DNA of 18,801 nucleotides from assembly GCA_003229135.1 (NCBI GenBank), contig QIHV01000067.1:1-18801 (forward strand). The letters run 5' to 3'. The notes below the pieces were generated by a model that saw only the letters and a program-made list of their open reading frames with translations, was not told the origin of the DNA and searched no databases. This DNA comes from Candidatus Kaiserbacteria bacterium (lineage in GTDB: Bacteria > Patescibacteriota > Minisyncoccia > Phycocordibacterales > Phycocordibacteraceae). This document shows, piece after piece, positions 7,375 to 14,667 of the stretch. Within the stretch, counting starts at the first letter, position 1, and every line of letters starts with the position of its first letter. A program made the position numbers and the translations under genes.

Positions 7375-8349
7375 ATGGCATTTGTTGATTCAATAACTGT
7401 AGAAATGGCATCCGGTCATGGTGGGTCGGGTGTTGTGCGCTGGCTACAAAGCAGAGGGAACCCACACGGTGGTCCGTGTGGAGGTGACGGTGGTCGTGGT
7501 GGTGACATAATACTTGAAGGTGTTCGTGACCTTGGGGCTCTTGCCGCATATCGTTTTACAAAGAGTTTCGTTGCGGAAAATGGTGGTAGTGGGGGACATA
7601 ACAATCGTCACGGTGCGGACGGTGCATCAACGGTAATTAGAGTTCCGATTGGCACATCTGCGAATATACAAAAAATAGGCAAGAATATTGAGATTTTAAA
7701 AGAAGGTCAAAAAATCACACTACTTTCTGGTGGTATGGGTGGATTGGGTAATGCACACTTTAAAAGCTCCGTAAACCAAAATCCGCGCAAATGTACTCCT
7801 GGGAAACCTGGGAAAGAGTCAACGGTTACCATTGAGCTCAAGCTTATAGCTGATGCTGGATTTATAGGGTTGCCAAGTGCTGGGAAATCGTCTCTTCTCA
7901 ACGCATTGACTCGTGCAAAAGCAAAAGTTGGGATTTATCCGTTTACCACACTTGAGCCAAATCTCGGAGATTTTTATGGATTTATTCTTGCGGATATTCC
8001 AGGGCTTATAGAGGGTGCCTCGAGCGGTAAGGGTCTGGGGTCTCGTTTTTTAAAGCATGTAGAAAGGACTGGCTATCTTGTGCATCTCGTCTCGGTAGAC
8101 CAAGAAGATGTAGTGGCAAGCTATAAACAAATACGTAACGAAATTAATTCCTTCGATAGTGAACTTTCAAATAAAAAAGAGATTGTAGTGGTTTCAAAAT
8201 CAGATCTCGCAAATAAAAATGAAATTGAGAAAATAGTCAAAATACTTAAAAAAGCATCATCAGTTGAAGTGCTCACAGTTTCAATAGAAGATCCTATTCT
8301 TTTAAAGAAGTTTTCCGATAAGCTCTCAGCCATTCTGGCAACAAAGTAA
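7375..8349 (+). CDS. obg: Obg/CgtA family ribosome-assembly GTPase
   Basis: This is a 324-residue GTPase of the Obg family, which acts on the large ribosomal subunit and in stress signalling. The N-terminal Obg fold has the diagnostic glycine-rich pattern (GHGGSGVVRW, GGPCGGDGGRGGDIILEG, GGMGGLGNAHFKSS). The G domain follows: G1 GLPSAGKSS (165-173), switch I YPFTTLEPNLG, and G3 DIPGLIEGA (from D207). G4 is SKSD (274-277) instead of NKxD, with the first Asn replaced by Ser; the G5-like VSIED follows. The extra C-terminal domain of some Obg proteins is absent. The weakened G4 may lower guanine specificity or affinity; I believe similar changes occur in CPR relatives, but that is from memory. 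The gene lies alone between secA and gatB with its own -10 box. Confidence 0.95.
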   Translation: MAFVDSITVEMASGHGGSGVVRWLQSRGNPHGGPCGGDGGRGGDIILEGVRDLGALAAYRFTKSFVAENGGSGGHNNRHGADGASTVIRVPIGTSANIQKIGKNIEILKEGQKITLLSGGMGGLGNAHFKSSVNQNPRKCTPGKPGKESTVTIELKLIADAGFIGLPSAGKSSLLNALTRAKAKVGIYPFTTLEPNLGDFYGFILADIPGLIEGASSGKGLGSRFLKHVERTGYLVHLVSVDQEDVVASYKQIRNEINSFDSELSNKKEIVVVSKSDLANKNEIEKIVKILKKASSVEVLTVSIEDPILLKKFSDKLSAILATK

Positions 8350-8407
8350 ATAAGGAAGATGTACCAAAAATTACCCGCAAAGATGGGCGCAGAGTCCTTT
8401 AGTGTGT

Positions 8408-8413
8408 TATCGT
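8408..8413 (+). promoter_or_regulatory. -10-like box (TATCGT) before gatB
   Basis: TATCGT lies exactly 7 nt before the ATG at 8421, so initiation at the usual distance would fall on the start codon itself. Confidence 0.35.
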
Positions 8414-8420
8414 AGCTGCG

Positions 8421-9836
8421 ATGACCTACCTATCGACTATTGGTCTTGAGATACATGCGGAACTCGCCACACGTACCAAAATGTTCTGTGTGTGTAAGAA
8501 TGACCCGGAAGCAAAAGAACCGAATACACACGTGTGTCCAGTGTGTATGGCACATCCTGGCACACTGCCAACGATAAACCGTGCTGCGGTAAAGCAGGTG
8601 CTGCGTGTTGGTGCAGCAATTGGTGGTACGTTTGCGATTAATTATAGCGAGTTTGATCGAAAGAGCTATTTTTATCCGGACATTCCAAAAGGCTATCAAA
8701 TTAGCCAGTATATACACCCTCTCATATCTGGCGGTTCCCTCACTGGCGTACCAGTTACTCGCATACACCTTGAGGAAGACACAGCACGTTCCGTGCACAC
8801 TGGAGATGAGAGTCTTGTGGATTTTAATCGTGCAGGTGTGCCACTTATGGAGCTTGTTACAGAGCCAGAGATACACGACTCCGCGACAGCAGTGTGTTTT
8901 GCACGTGAGCTACAACTCCTACTACGTACGCTTGGTGCGTCTAATGCCAATCTGGAGAAGGGAGAAATGCGTATTGAAGCAAATATTTCCGTATCAAAAA
9001 ATGATAAGCTCGGGACAAAAGTTGAAGTAAAAAACCTCAATTCCTTTCGCTCAGTTGAGCGCGCTATTGAGTATGAAGTTAAACGTCAAATTGCTGCTCT
9101 TGAAAAGGGCGAGGAAATACTACAAGCAACACGTGGGTGGGATGAAAAAAAACAACAAACATTCCATCAGCGCTTTAAAGAGGGGAGTGCTGATTACCGT
9201 TATTTTCCGGAGCCTGATTTACCAAAAATAGTTCTTTCCGAAATACCGGATATGCTTCCAAAAGCAATAAAAGCTACGCTTCCTGAACTTCCTTGGCAAC
9301 GACGTGAACGATATCGTACCAAATATCAGCTCAAAGAAAGTGATGTTGAATATCTTATAGATACACAGGTGCGGTCTTCATTTTTTGATGCAGTCTCAGA
9401 TGCGCTTAATGGAGATACAACATTGGTACAGAGCGCTGTAAATTATATAGTATCTGATTTGGCGGGATGGTACGCAAAATACGATGGAGAAGAATATGCC
9501 AATATCAATCCAAAGATGTTTGCAAAAACTATTCGATTAACTGTGGATGGAACACTTTCTTCATATGGTGCCAAAGAGATTATGGCGCTTATGGCACAAA
9601 ATGGGGGTGATCCAGAGGAGCTTGCAAACGCCAATGGCTTATTGCAGGCAAAAGACCGTAGTGTACTTATGGGCATTGTCGATACGGTTATTGCCGACAA
9701 TGCCTCAGTGGTAGATGAGTTTCGTGGCGGCAAAGAGCCAGTACTGCAGTTTCTAATCGGTCAGTGTATGAAGCTTTCACACGGTTCTGGTAATCCTACT
9801 CTTTTTAAAGAGCTGCTTATTGAAGAAATTTCTTAA
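8421..9836 (+). CDS. gatB: Asp-tRNA(Asn)/Glu-tRNA(Gln) amidotransferase subunit B
   Basis: This 471-residue protein is the tRNA-binding and kinase subunit of GatCAB, which phosphorylates and amidates mischarged Glu-tRNA(Gln) or Asp-tRNA(Asn). The family signature GLEIHAELATRTKMFC starts at residue 8, followed by Cys-rich zinc-site residues (CVCK, HVCPVCMAHPG), the DRKSYFYPDIPKGYQISQ block, HLEEDTARS, VDFNRAGVPLMELVTEPE, and EMRIEANISVS. The SADYRYFPEPDLP segment and the C-terminal helical plus YqeY-like tail are complete. Length is normal. gatA and gatC are not in the window, so the subunits are scattered. The gene ends 79 nt before the helix-turn-helix gene. The identity is clear. Confidence 0.97.
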   Translation: MTYLSTIGLEIHAELATRTKMFCVCKNDPEAKEPNTHVCPVCMAHPGTLPTINRAAVKQVLRVGAAIGGTFAINYSEFDRKSYFYPDIPKGYQISQYIHPLISGGSLTGVPVTRIHLEEDTARSVHTGDESLVDFNRAGVPLMELVTEPEIHDSATAVCFARELQLLLRTLGASNANLEKGEMRIEANISVSKNDKLGTKVEVKNLNSFRSVERAIEYEVKRQIAALEKGEEILQATRGWDEKKQQTFHQRFKEGSADYRYFPEPDLPKIVLSEIPDMLPKAIKATLPELPWQRRERYRTKYQLKESDVEYLIDTQVRSSFFDAVSDALNGDTTLVQSAVNYIVSDLAGWYAKYDGEEYANINPKMFAKTIRLTVDGTLSSYGAKEIMALMAQNGGDPEELANANGLLQAKDRSVLMGIVDTVIADNASVVDEFRGGKEPVLQFLIGQCMKLSHGSGNPTLFKELLIEEIS

Positions 9837-9880
9837 TATATATTGAGTATGTTGTGCACAGTGTCTCAATTGAAAACTCT

Positions 9881-9908
9881 TTGAAACAAGACGAGGTATG
9901 TATATAAT
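9881..9908 (+). promoter_or_regulatory. Consensus promoter TTGAAA-16-TATAAT
   Basis: TTGAAA (9881-9886), a 16-nt spacer and TATAAT (9903-9908) form a near-consensus housekeeping promoter. The ATG at 9916 is 7 nt after the -10, at the expected transcription start, so the mRNA would be truly leaderless. Confidence 0.65.
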
Positions 9909-9915
9909 ATAAGGT

Positions 9916-10821
9916 ATGGAGGAACTTACACTTGATGGAGAAAAATATATTTCTTCAAAACATGCAGCAAAAATTACCGGCTATGCAAAAGATTATGTTG
10001 GACAGCTGTGCCGAGAAGGTCGTGTAAAAGCTCGGCTTGTAGGGCGCGGTTGGTACGTTCTTGAAGATTCGATACGCGAGCATCGTTTTGGGAATAATAT
10101 CGATAAAGATATTGAAGTACCTCAGTATTCCAATATAAGGTACTCAAATAAGCAAGAAATACCTGAAATACACTATTCCACAGAAAAAGTAATTCCAATT
10201 CAAAATATCTCAACTAAGTACCCTGACACACATAAAGAGACATCGCACGTAGGGCACGACACGCACAACCTTTCCGTTATGCAAGATACATGGCACGAGT
10301 GGTTCTCTACACCACATTATGATAATAAACATAATGGCAAAATTCTTGATTTGAAAAGTGAAATAATGGAACAAATAGCTGATAAAACTAATGGAATCAA
10401 AGTTAGTTCAGATGGGAACATTCAAAAACTGAACCAACAACAAGCGGTACCTCTTGGTGAATATGAGGAAAATGTTGCCATACGAATAAAACCCCAACAA
10501 GAATTCATACATCATCATACGCTACCAGAAAAGGAGACCGAGCAGTCGTATAATGTACGTATTAGAGAAAATACTCATAGATATGATAAAAAACTTCCAC
10601 AAAGCACACATTCTGACGATCACGCCCGACCTTATACCAGCACATCAACAAAACAGCATAGAAAATACCGTATTATCAATATTATTTTACTACTCATCGC
10701 TCTTTTGATTGGTTCTTTTACAATCGCAAGCTTCTCTGCCGAAAAACATGGTTATGCCCCGAATGTTTTTTGGTCTGGCATTGACCACATTAGCGGAGTA
10801 AGAATTTTTATAAATAAATAA
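9916..10821 (+). CDS. Membrane-anchored helix-turn-helix protein (first of a pair)
   Basis: The protein has 301 residues and no named function that I recognise. Residues about 10-55 look like a winged or excisionase/MerR-type helix-turn-helix (KHAAKITGYAKDYVGQLCRE followed by a GRGWYVLEDS strand). A long polar, His/Gln/Asn-rich, probably disordered linker follows. A single transmembrane helix lies at about 252-275 (INIILLLIALLIGSF), leaving a short tail of about 26 residues outside. It shares the pattern AA-x-x-TGY-x-x-x-Y-x-x-x-LCR-x-G with the next gene, so the two are paralogues in this part. Topology suggests the DNA-binding end is cytoplasmic and tethered to the membrane: a one-component sensor, a DNA-to-membrane tether, or a structural partner of the ATPase downstream. 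That link is inferred from neighbourhood only. The start is fixed by a consensus promoter. Confidence 0.75.
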   Translation: MEELTLDGEKYISSKHAAKITGYAKDYVGQLCREGRVKARLVGRGWYVLEDSIREHRFGNNIDKDIEVPQYSNIRYSNKQEIPEIHYSTEKVIPIQNISTKYPDTHKETSHVGHDTHNLSVMQDTWHEWFSTPHYDNKHNGKILDLKSEIMEQIADKTNGIKVSSDGNIQKLNQQQAVPLGEYEENVAIRIKPQQEFIHHHTLPEKETEQSYNVRIRENTHRYDKKLPQSTHSDDHARPYTSTSTKQHRKYRIINIILLLIALLIGSFTIASFSAEKHGYAPNVFWSGIDHISGVRIFINK

Positions 10822-10946
10822 AATAACTCATTCATTTTTATAAATGAGTCTATGATGGTAAAAGTTTACAAGTACTACTTATCCACACAAAGTAGTCGAC
10901 TGTTGCGTAATATCTATATAATATATACATATACCACCAACTCCCA
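10822..10946. promoter_or_regulatory. Intergenic region with DnaA box and A/T-rich promoter
   Basis: This stretch contains a consensus DnaA box TTATCCACA at 10879-10887, the second in the window. It is followed by TTGCGT (10903-10908) and a TATAAT (10917-10922)/TACATA (10926-10931) region before the ATG at 10947. TACATA has the correct 17-nt spacing from TTGCGT; the TATAAT matches the consensus better but is too close. A weak 7-bp inverted repeat at 10826-10849 has no T tract. Confidence 0.4.
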
Positions 10947-12359
10947 ATGTCCACACCTCCAGCTCATAACGCTACACATAAAAATATTCTTACAGTCAAA
11001 GATGCTGCACGTCGTACAGGATATACAACCAGTTATATTTCCAGACTTTGCAGAACTGGCGATATACTGAGTGAACAAATAAATAATGAATGGTCAATAT
11101 ATACGCAATCACTGGAAGCATTCATAAGCAATCAAATTAAAAGAAAAAATATACGTTCGTCTGAGCTTGCCCATATACGTAAAAGTGAATATAGACAAGT
11201 AAAAATAAAAAAAGTAACGATACCTACACAGCCATACACATACGATATCCAATCTATCTCTCCTCAACCAGTGTGGCGACAATTGGTAATTGTAGGAGCG
11301 TCTTTGGCATTGGTACTTTCCTCAGGTGTATTTGTTCTTACCAAAGAAGCGCGAACGGTTACGCAAATAACGAGCTTAACACTACAAAAAAGCCTCGATG
11401 GTTTTGGTGAAATTATTACGGACGCTTCACATACTATGTCACAACAAGTTGCGGCTGTTGCAACGTCAAATATTAAAAGTTATAGGTCAAGCGTGTATGC
11501 AGTCAATAAGAAACCACGCCTAGCAGTTTTATTGGTGAATAGCTCTGCCGAATTGATGCCAACTATTGCATTGCCAGTTACAGCTACGGTAACATCACCA
11601 CTCCAGTCTGTACCTATAACTAGAAATATGCCGATGCCGTTATCCGTTCATAATCTTAGACAGCAATTATATGCAGCTGCCACGGTTGCCACACATATTT
11701 CAACAAAAAAGATGTTGTATATATCTACGAATGGTTACATTGAGACTGGTAAGTTTTTATATACCACAATTGAGAAAACTTTTGTGGGATATCACACATT
11801 ACTAACACAAAGTGGTGTTCCGGCACTCGCTTTGGGTGGGGCGGTGCGTGATGCGCTTACCTCGGCCCCAATCGTACTCGGAAACGGCATTCGGCACGCC
11901 ACAGCACTTTCAATTTATGGTGATGTGGCGCTTGTACATATGTGGGTAACTAAAATGCCACACCTCGCAGATGCTGGAACTCAAGCTGTGCTCGCCATTG
12001 GGACCGGCCTGTCCGGGGTTGTTGGACGTGCGGCCATTGCGACACGGGCGTATGCAGTGCACACTACAAACACATCAAAACCAACGTATTTCGTACCTAC
12101 ACATCCTGTGGCTGTGGGTACTGCAGACACGCTCATCGCATTTGCAACACGACTTGCTGACCCACACCATACAGCAGCAGCCGCACTAAAGGGCATTCCA
12201 ATTATGCATCAGCGAACATTTCCCATCCATAATATGATTACAGGTTGGTTTAAAGGTTTACATAGTGCAGTGTCCGTACTGTTTGCATCTACAGCGCTGA
12301 CAGTTGTTCTCACTGTCGAGGCAAACCGAACGTCTGTCACAAAGGCAAATCACGATTGA
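10947..12359 (+). CDS. Membrane-anchored helix-turn-helix protein (second of a pair) with large exported Ala-rich region
   Basis: The protein has 470 residues and I recognise no overall family. An N-terminal helix-turn-helix (about 14-60) contains TVKDAARRTGYTTSYISRLC, closely matching the preceding gene. A basic linker with repeated Lys/Arg leads to a transmembrane helix at 113-131 (LVIVGASLALVLSSGVFVLT). The following roughly 300 residues, probably outside the cell, are rich in Ala, Thr, Val and His with amphipathic helical stretches (for example LALGGAVRDALTSAPIVLGN). A second hydrophobic segment at about 438-457 (SVLFASTALTVVLTV) could return the C-terminus to the inside. The gene ends in UGA, 46 nt before the signal-peptide/c-like gene. 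It could transmit an outside signal to DNA, or be a scaffold of the ATPase complex; both are guesses from context. Confidence 0.75.
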   Translation: MSTPPAHNATHKNILTVKDAARRTGYTTSYISRLCRTGDILSEQINNEWSIYTQSLEAFISNQIKRKNIRSSELAHIRKSEYRQVKIKKVTIPTQPYTYDIQSISPQPVWRQLVIVGASLALVLSSGVFVLTKEARTVTQITSLTLQKSLDGFGEIITDASHTMSQQVAAVATSNIKSYRSSVYAVNKKPRLAVLLVNSSAELMPTIALPVTATVTSPLQSVPITRNMPMPLSVHNLRQQLYAAATVATHISTKKMLYISTNGYIETGKFLYTTIEKTFVGYHTLLTQSGVPALALGGAVRDALTSAPIVLGNGIRHATALSIYGDVALVHMWVTKMPHLADAGTQAVLAIGTGLSGVVGRAAIATRAYAVHTTNTSKPTYFVPTHPVAVGTADTLIAFATRLADPHHTAAAALKGIPIMHQRTFPIHNMITGWFKGLHSAVSVLFASTALTVVLTVEANRTSVTKANHD

Positions 12360-12392
12360 AATACGTTATCATAATTTACATCTGTAACACTG

Positions 12393-12398
12393 TATAAT
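12393..12398 (+). promoter_or_regulatory. -10 box TATAAT at the head of the F1-like ATPase cluster
   Basis: A perfect TATAAT lies exactly 7 nt before the ATG at 12406, again a leaderless layout. TTTACA (12375-12380) is too close to be a normal -35 (12-nt spacer); the upstream element is uncertain. Confidence 0.5.
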
Positions 12399-12405
12399 TG
12401 CCAAT

Positions 12406-13230
12406 ATGTTTAAGAATTATAATATAAAATTATTTTTTTGGAAAAGTTTCTGGCTTTTTTTTATAACCACTATTCCCATTAGTTTTTTATTGATTAGTAA
12501 CCCTGCGAGTGTACATGCTCAATCATATGGTGGTGCAATAGCAACGACGCACATTATTTTAGGAGGAAATTCACAGCCTGGTGATATTGTTTCCTTTAAT
12601 AAAAAAACAAGAACATTTTATCTTTCACATATACCTAGTGATAAAGATGCATTTGGTGTAGTGGTTAAAAATCCAGTACTACTTTTGTCTGAAGGAGGTT
12701 CCGGTGTTCCGGTAATCACATCCGGTGAAGTATTGGTAAATGTAACTACGCAAAATGGACAGATTAAAGCTGGAGATTATATATCTTCATCTTCCATTGC
12801 TGGTAAGGGTGCAAAGGCAACCAATTTCGACCAATACATAATTGGAACTGCCATCAGTTCGTTTCCAAAAACTTCTTCAAGTACGCAATTACAAACAAAA
12901 CAAATATACAGCGGTTCAATCCAGATGCTTTTTCATTACAGAACAAACCCACTTTACCTTGGACAAACTTCACAGAATATTAATGTGGGTAAGGGCATAA
13001 TATTCCATATCGTTAAATACATACTTGCCGCTCTAGTAGCTATTGGGACGATTTATATTGCATTTAGAGTTTCCGGCTCAAGTATGAGGGCTGGAATAAT
13101 CTCAATTGGTCGTAACCCTCTCGCAAAGTCATCAATTGATTCAATATTAATTCTTAATATAATTATGATTATATTGATAAGTGCAATTGGATTTGTGGCG
13201 GCTCTCGCATTAGTATTTTTACCTGTGTAA
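12406..13230 (+). CDS. Signal-peptide protein with exported beta domain fused to an ATP-synthase c-like helical hairpin
   Basis: The protein has 274 residues. Residues 1-38 form a secretion signal with a V-H-A/Q cleavage site. Residues about 40-180 are a polar, beta-rich exported domain with GDIVSF, FGVVVKNP, GEVLVNV and IKAGDYISSSS motifs, resembling the small beta domain seen in some phage-tail and surface fibre proteins (tentative). Two membrane helices follow (about 198-221 and 246-272). Their connecting loop, SGSSMRAGIISIGRNPLA, resembles the cytoplasmic polar loop of F-type subunit c, which docks on gamma and epsilon. The predicted topology (exported N-terminus, loop inside) also fits subunit c. 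At the place of the ion-binding Asp/Glu, 20 residues after the loop Arg236, there is Ile256, and no acid lies within helix 2. It sits first in an F-type gene order. Its role as a non-proton-translocating rotor or anchor is inference; an unrelated two-helix membrane protein is the alternative. Confidence 0.7.
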   Translation: MFKNYNIKLFFWKSFWLFFITTIPISFLLISNPASVHAQSYGGAIATTHIILGGNSQPGDIVSFNKKTRTFYLSHIPSDKDAFGVVVKNPVLLLSEGGSGVPVITSGEVLVNVTTQNGQIKAGDYISSSSIAGKGAKATNFDQYIIGTAISSFPKTSSSTQLQTKQIYSGSIQMLFHYRTNPLYLGQTSQNINVGKGIIFHIVKYILAALVAIGTIYIAFRVSGSSMRAGIISIGRNPLAKSSIDSILILNIIMIILISAIGFVAALALVFLPV

Positions 13231-13338
13231 TTTTATGTATTCTAGTCGTGTAAACGTGCCGTAAATATTGATAAATCTGTATAACTTTCTGGATTCTTAG
13301 TTACACGAATGGTATCTTTTTAGTAATGATGTTTTGTT
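13231..13338. promoter_or_regulatory. 108-nt gap between the c-like gene and the b-like gene
   Basis: This gap is the only real spacer inside the ATPase cluster. A/T-rich with TATAAC (13280-13285), TATCTT (13313-13318) and TTACAC (13301-13306), it may carry a second promoter for the b-to-epsilon genes, but none is convincing. No terminator hairpin is visible, so read-through from the c-like gene is plausible. Confidence 0.3.
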
Positions 13339-14127
13339 ATGAATAATACTCACTTACTTGCAACAATAATAATATCATCGCCGTTTATGATGACGCTATT
13401 AGCAGTTTTCTTATTTCTTATATTTGGTTTTTTCGTACTTGTAGCGGTAATTATAAGACTAAATGTTCGTTTGCGATATATTACGTACCCAGTTTATGAC
13501 CAAATTGTTAAAAAGGCGCAAAGTAAAGCAAACGATATCATTAATGATGCCCAAACACACGCCCAATCCATTCGGATTTCCGCTCAAGAAACAGCAGAAA
13601 AAATAATTTCTGATAGAAAAGATGAAAATGAGAAATTTCGTGAAGAATACACAAAACACTTTGAGGAAATAGTTGCTCACGGAAAAGATGTTTTAACAAA
13701 CCAGTCTGCAGAACTCACTAAACTTTCACAAAAGATGGTAGATGAATTTAAAGAGCAGTCCATTGCTGCCAATGTGCTTGTGCATAAAAAGTCCGAACTC
13801 ATTTCAAACACTCTTTCCGAAGAATCAGAGCAAATAAAGCAGTCTTTCGCGGAAATGAATATACGTACGGCAAAAGAGCAGTGCATACTCATAGAAGAAA
13901 TAAAAAAGAATGTGTCTGAAGAAATTGCCAAGGAAATTTCGATAGCTCGTGATGCTATTACAGCGTATAAAAAAGAGCGGTTTAATTTACTTGACCGTGA
14001 GATTGTCGAGCTTGTAAAAGAAACGGCACGTATAGCCCTTAATAAAACATTATCGCTTAGAGAACATCGTGACCAAATACTAATTGCTCTTAAAGAAGCA
14101 AAACAAAATGGTATTTTCGATAAATGA
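13339..14127 (+). CDS. F-type ATPase subunit b-like stator protein, elongated
   Basis: The protein has 262 residues, about 100 more than a typical b subunit. A transmembrane helix at about 16-39 (LLAVFLFLIFGFFVLVAVII) is followed by a long, highly charged, heptad-like helix from about 55 to the end, without helix breakers for long stretches (QSKANDIINDAQTHAQSI; EIKKNVSEEIAKEISIARDA). The C-terminal end (REIVELVKETARIALNKTLS followed by LREHRDQILIALKEAK) resembles the end of subunit b, where it meets delta. In ATP synthases b forms the peripheral stalk that stops the alpha/beta head from spinning. It overlaps the delta-like gene by 4 nt (ATGA). The extra length suggests a longer stalk or head-to-membrane distance. 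Family similarity is inferred from topology, C-terminus and gene order, since coiled coils diverge fast. Confidence 0.75.
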   Translation: MNNTHLLATIIISSPFMMTLLAVFLFLIFGFFVLVAVIIRLNVRLRYITYPVYDQIVKKAQSKANDIINDAQTHAQSIRISAQETAEKIISDRKDENEKFREEYTKHFEEIVAHGKDVLTNQSAELTKLSQKMVDEFKEQSIAANVLVHKKSELISNTLSEESEQIKQSFAEMNIRTAKEQCILIEEIKKNVSEEIAKEISIARDAITAYKKERFNLLDREIVELVKETARIALNKTLSLREHRDQILIALKEAKQNGIFDK

Positions 14128-14663
14128 TTATGATTGACTCACCGCTCACGTCACTTATACAATGTACATATATTCGCTCCGATCTTGTATACCGCATTAG
14201 TTTATTGGGTGAGTTTTTTGATTTCATCTTTTTTACGGACCGCGGTCCATTTGTAAAAAAAGATATGGTGGACCACTTTGCTAACCAAAGGAAAGAAACC
14301 CCCCAAGACATTGATTTTCTCAAAGATTTACCACAGTCATTTATAGAGATATTCAAACGAGATTCTTTCCGTAAAGTGTTAGATAAGATGTCGGAAGAAT
14401 TACAGCACCTGCCAACTCTTTCCATTACGGCACCAGTTGAACTACCCACCGAGCAAATGGGCACGATAGGTAAGTGGGCACGAGAATCTATTGACCCAAA
14501 CGTAGTGCTTGATATTTCAATTGATGAAACAATATCTGTCGGGTGCCGATTTGTGTGGAAAGATATTCTATATGATTTCTCACTTGAGCATTATTTTGGC
14601 TCGCATGAAAAGGAACTGTATACGCGGCTTACACCATCCACACCACTTGTTGGGCACACATAA
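14124..14663 (+). CDS. F-type ATPase delta (OSCP)-like subunit, divergent
   Basis: The protein has 179 residues, the usual length of delta. The N-terminal two-thirds is mostly helical with little recognisable identity. The C-terminal part (LDISIDETISVGCRFVWKDI, then LYDFSLEHYF) fits the delta signature, in which an acidic segment with D-x-x-(L/I)-x-G-G is followed by a short strand, D, and S-x-x-x-x-L. The typical Gly-Gly is missing (SVG instead). Delta sits on top of the alpha/beta head and links it to the b stalk. The start codon overlaps the b-like stop; a second ATG at 14130 is an equal alternative. Only 4 nt separate it from the alpha-like gene. The assignment rests on position plus the C-terminal pattern. 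Confidence 0.7.
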   Translation: MIMIDSPLTSLIQCTYIRSDLVYRISLLGEFFDFIFFTDRGPFVKKDMVDHFANQRKETPQDIDFLKDLPQSFIEIFKRDSFRKVLDKMSEELQHLPTLSITAPVELPTEQMGTIGKWARESIDPNVVLDISIDETISVGCRFVWKDILYDFSLEHYFGSHEKELYTRLTPSTPLVGHT

Positions 14664-14667
14664 TTTT

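Noticed and set aside
10826..10849. Terminator after the first helix-turn-helix gene
   Set aside because: The stem is only 7 A/T-rich base pairs with a 10-nt loop and no T tract.
10852..11070. Small gene at 10852-11070
   Set aside because: It overlaps the promoter region and the helix-turn-helix domain of the next gene in another frame and has no recognisable features.
12376..12386. Shared 11-mer TTACATCTGTA before the c-like gene and in the hairpin at 18750-18760
   Set aside because: Many 11-mer pairs are expected by chance in 18.8 kb of sequence, and there is no further similarity around them.
14509..14667. Longer alpha-like protein starting at 14509
   Set aside because: The extra 53 residues are the delta-like coding region read in another frame and do not resemble alpha; the ATG at 14668 lies 4 nt after the delta stop.
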